From NCBI RefSeq assembly GCF_000485595.1, contig NW_014577573.1, forward strand, positions 51,641 to 71,640: a stretch of DNA of 20,000 nucleotides, read 5' to 3'. Position numbers and translations under genes: made by a program. Origin of the DNA: Priapulus caudatus. Its lineage: Eukaryota > Priapulida > Priapulimorpha > Priapulimorphida > Priapulidae. The notes beneath the pieces were generated by a model, which saw only the letters and a program-made list of their open reading frames with translations, ran no database searches and was not told the origin of the DNA. Below are positions 17,507-20,000 of the stretch, piece by piece (positions within the stretch are counted from its first letter, which is position 1; each line of letters starts with the position of its first letter).

Positions 17507-17783
17507 CTGAAATCATGAAAGCCAATTTCAATTTCTGATTGGTCAACAGCCATATTTGTTTAAAATCATTATTAAAATACAACATTCTATTATCTGATAA
17601 TTTATGGCCCAAAATCTAGGATAATGGTTAAAACTACTTTATTCAGAAAGGGTATACAATTCTTCCTAGCATTAATGCATACTGCAGCAGATGGGGTCGT
17701 TGTCGTATCAAGTACTACAGATATGTACCCGAGGTAGTTTTAGGTTGTTTAGTATTATTTTTATCTTTTTATATGAGGTATGT

Positions 17784-17820
17784 TTAGGGTTAGTGTTAGG
17801 GTTAGGGTTAGGGTTAGGGT
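17784..17820. repeat. Interstitial TTAGGG tract
   Basis: About five GTTAGGG/TTAGGG units in a row (one reads TTAGTG). It is the longest such tract in the window and lies directly left of the composite repeat at 17827-18577. Confidence 0.9.
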
Positions 17821-17826
17821 ACACTT

Positions 17827-18577
17827 CTGGACCCGGTTCCACAGTCGTGGATTAACTGTTAACTCAGAGTTAAAAGTTAACTCAGAGTTAAATTCCGTTT
17901 CACAGTCGTGGATTAACTTTAACTCCGAGTTAAATATGCCTAACTCAGAGTTAAAATTTAACTCTGGTTCGAACCTGGATTAACTCTTAACTCTAGGGTT
18001 AGCAAAATCAAAGTTACCATGCGTATCTATAATTCGATTTAGTTATAGATAGTCTTCAGGTATAATCCTTTAAGACTAGTTTCTAACGCATGTTAGTTTA
18101 GCTTCTAGGTAACTAGTACTAGAGCTACTTAGTTTATCCTAGTACTGTGCCCGTGTCCGATCCCATCGCTGCCGCTGCTGGAACATCAGGTTTTGTTTAA
18201 GCGTTTGGTGTAACCACTGGTCGGCCATTGATGCCGTACCGATGCTTGACCAGGCCAATCCGTAACCTTTACTAACCAAAGTTCGTGCGTCAATTCATCG
18301 TCTATCGTCTAATCGCTCTAATTCGTCTATCGCGTCTATCATCGCGTCTGTCCGTGTCATCTGTTCTAACTACGTGGAATTATGGGATACTAACTCGAGT
18401 TTAAAACAATTTAAGCTCTGAGTTACTTAACTCAGACATTTAATCCATGTTTATGAAGACCTCAAATTTAACTCGGAGTTTAATAATCTCAGAGTTAGTG
18501 AGTTTAATCAGAGTAGTCTTAACTCAGGGTTAAGTTAATGCGCACCGACCTGTGGAACCGCCTGCTCATACAAGTCT
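17827..18577. mobile_element. Composite foldback element of TTAACTC/GAGTTAA palindromes
   Basis: Outer arms share GGTTCCACAG (left about 17835-17844; inverted on the right about 18550-18559) followed by ATTAAC-like text. Inside both ends about a dozen copies of the palindrome TTAACTCNGAGTTAA are scattered (about 17855-18000 and 18390-18540). The centre (about 18000-18385) is non-repetitive apart from a GTCTATC run (about 18295-18355). A minus-strand frame there is unrecognised. A perfect 9-bp direct repeat GGTACACTT flanks it (17818-17826 and 18578-18586), but the arms are offset by about 10 nt, so the exact ends are uncertain. Confidence 0.6.
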
Positions 18578-18720
18578 GGTACACTTTGTGTATACATATA
18601 GTACCTCGGGTACCATATCTGTCAGCTACCTGATACGAACAAAACGACACCCGTTCACCCATACTGCACATCTTCAGCGTATACAACTGCAGGCCTTACC
18701 ACAGACCGCGTTTTACACAC

Positions 18721-18835
18721 CCTCTAGTGCCATGAAAGAAAGTGGTCCCTGGATAAAGTAATTTTGAACAAACAGTGGCAGTAATCCACTTCTAGCTGAA
18801 ATGAGCCTACGGTCAACAAAATCTCCATGAAACAG
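18721..18835 (-). pseudogene. Frame-broken sequence resembling the PPP5C GDFVDRGSF exon
   Basis: On the PPP5C strand, after an acceptor-like TTTTCAG, the sequence reads LFHGDFVDR. After one extra base (A at 18808) the next frame reads GSFQLEV, then LFK and RDHF, with an in-frame TAG before a GG/GTGTGT donor-like site. Human PP5 has IFNGDFVDRGSFSVEV and later GFKLLYPDHF here. GSF after GDFVDR is particular to PP5 within the PPP family. Strand and position, just upstream of the GNHE exon, are where the real exon should be. It is either a decayed duplicate, an exon damaged by sequencing or assembly error, or (less likely) chance. No intact version lies between 17507 and 18810. Confidence 0.45.
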
Positions 18836-18922
18836 CTGAAAACTCTATTGAGGAAGTATACTCTTGTAACAATAAACCTAGAATGTCCTATTAAATGCTA
18901 TAGCTTCAATGGTAACCACCAG

Positions 18923-18941
18923 AAAAAAAAAAAAAAAAAAA
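18923..18941. repeat. Poly(A) tract
   Basis: Nineteen consecutive A residues, then G and more A. I found no upstream retroposon body or target duplication that would make it a retroposon tail. Confidence 0.9.
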
Positions 18942-18943
18942 GA

Positions 18944-20000
18944 AAAAACTATCCTGTCTTCAAAGTGGTCCGATTGCACCGCCATTTGAGTAAAAATCAT
19001 CACAGTAATCAAATTTGATATACACCGCTCAACATGTAGATTAAATTGCATTCAATCTTCTTACCGCCATTCACCAATATACTCTTTATTATTACGCTGA
19101 CCTACAAACTAGCAGAACTGTCCACAAGCTTTACACGCCGAACTATCCACAGTCATCAGATGTCATAGTGCAAACGTAAATGTACAAAGAGTACAACTCG
19201 TAATCCAACGGTAGCGAAACATACGATACGACGAATGTGCTTGTCTTGGGAAAAGCTAGAAGTTCCAAACAAGGAATACATAATGGGTTGTCAATCGAAT
19301 CGGAAGTCAATTAACTTGAATAATGTTCAAGAGGTCATAGTACTCGACCAATTGAGACGTCACCACAACTGTAAATTTTGACTTTCTCCCGTTAATTACA
19401 ATAGAAAAATACTACAGTGACCAGTACGACAATATTAATTATGTAAGCTCAATGCAATGTGATATATGCTTACATATACATATTATGCTTTATATCAAAA
19501 TTTAATCCAAATATACAACAAAATTAACATTAGACCCATACTATCCTAAGAATATTCATCCTAGTGTTCCTACTAAATGTGAAGATGGCAAACAACGGAA
19601 AAATATATACAGCTTACTAATCTTTAATTTATGTAGATATACCATTCTAGCTCATCTTTCTACGTTATACTATGCTTATGATATGTACTACGTTGTACTT
19701 ACTTCAGAAACGTTATACTCAATGGGCTGCCTGAGAACATCTCATTCTAATTCTTACAAAATCCAGAACGAGAATACATTTAACCTTGATACAATATACT
19801 AATCCCTATATAATAATAACCTCGTAATAAAATTGCGTTGTAATTGAGGCTCAAGATTACCCAGCAATCCTAACAGAGGCAGTTTGACCAGCAAAATACA
19901 TGTCTCATAAAATACACTACCTGTTTTATCGGTTGTAAAAAACAAACAAAGCGACAAACACAGTCATTGTACCATCCTTACTACATAAGCCAATTGTAAA
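18944..20000. other. AT-rich DNA without recognised features
   Basis: I see no convincing exon on either strand, no long repeat and no RNA gene. If PPP5C is intact, this is probably part of a long intron, since the TPR and linker exons were not found here. Confidence 0.4.

Overview
The window is nuclear DNA from an animal, most likely a marine invertebrate. Four genes show clear metazoan protein homology, two of them are split by GT-AG introns of about 0.2-2.2 kb, the background is AT-rich, and the gene-free DNA is crowded with short DNA transposons, foldback elements, minisatellites and TTAGGG-like tracts. I see no bacterial, organellar or viral features. The phylum cannot be fixed from this sequence.

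Layout, left to right. (1) 1-770: a 59-bp tandem repeat, an inverted repeat around AT-rich DNA, and a CpG-rich block. (2) 770-4608, minus strand: the first six coding exons of a KCTD3/SHKBP1-type BTB (T1) protein, whose remaining exons lie off the left edge. Intron 1 carries a hAT transposon remnant with a perfect 8-bp target duplication and a second, foldback-type element. (3) 4609-7497: intergenic DNA with another foldback element, dispersed repeats and a tRNA-like SINE promoter. (4) 7498-7917 and 8054-8764, plus strand: two intronless coding regions only 136 bp apart, LYSET (TMEM251, needed for mannose-6-phosphate tagging of lysosomal enzymes) and BLOC1S4 (cappuccino, a BLOC-1 subunit). I see no AATAAA between them. 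(5) 8765-13286: gene-poor DNA with a small foldback element and a perfect hairpin. (6) 13287-17506, minus strand: the last five coding exons of protein phosphatase 5 (PPP5C), with all splice phases consistent. Its terminal intron is filled by a 1.8-kb TGAGG-based minisatellite. (7) 17507-20000: a composite repeat built of TTAACTC/GAGTTAA palindromes, a frame-broken sequence resembling the missing upstream PPP5C exon (18721-18835), and otherwise empty AT-rich DNA.

KCTD3 and PPP5C have no evident functional link to the rest. LYSET and BLOC1S4 both serve lysosome or lysosome-related-organelle biogenesis, and their close same-strand spacing is the most biologically suggestive feature. The other notable points are the broken PPP5C exon, the minisatellite-filled terminal intron, and several foldback elements that contain or adjoin TTAGGG-type tracts and have 9-bp flanking direct repeats.
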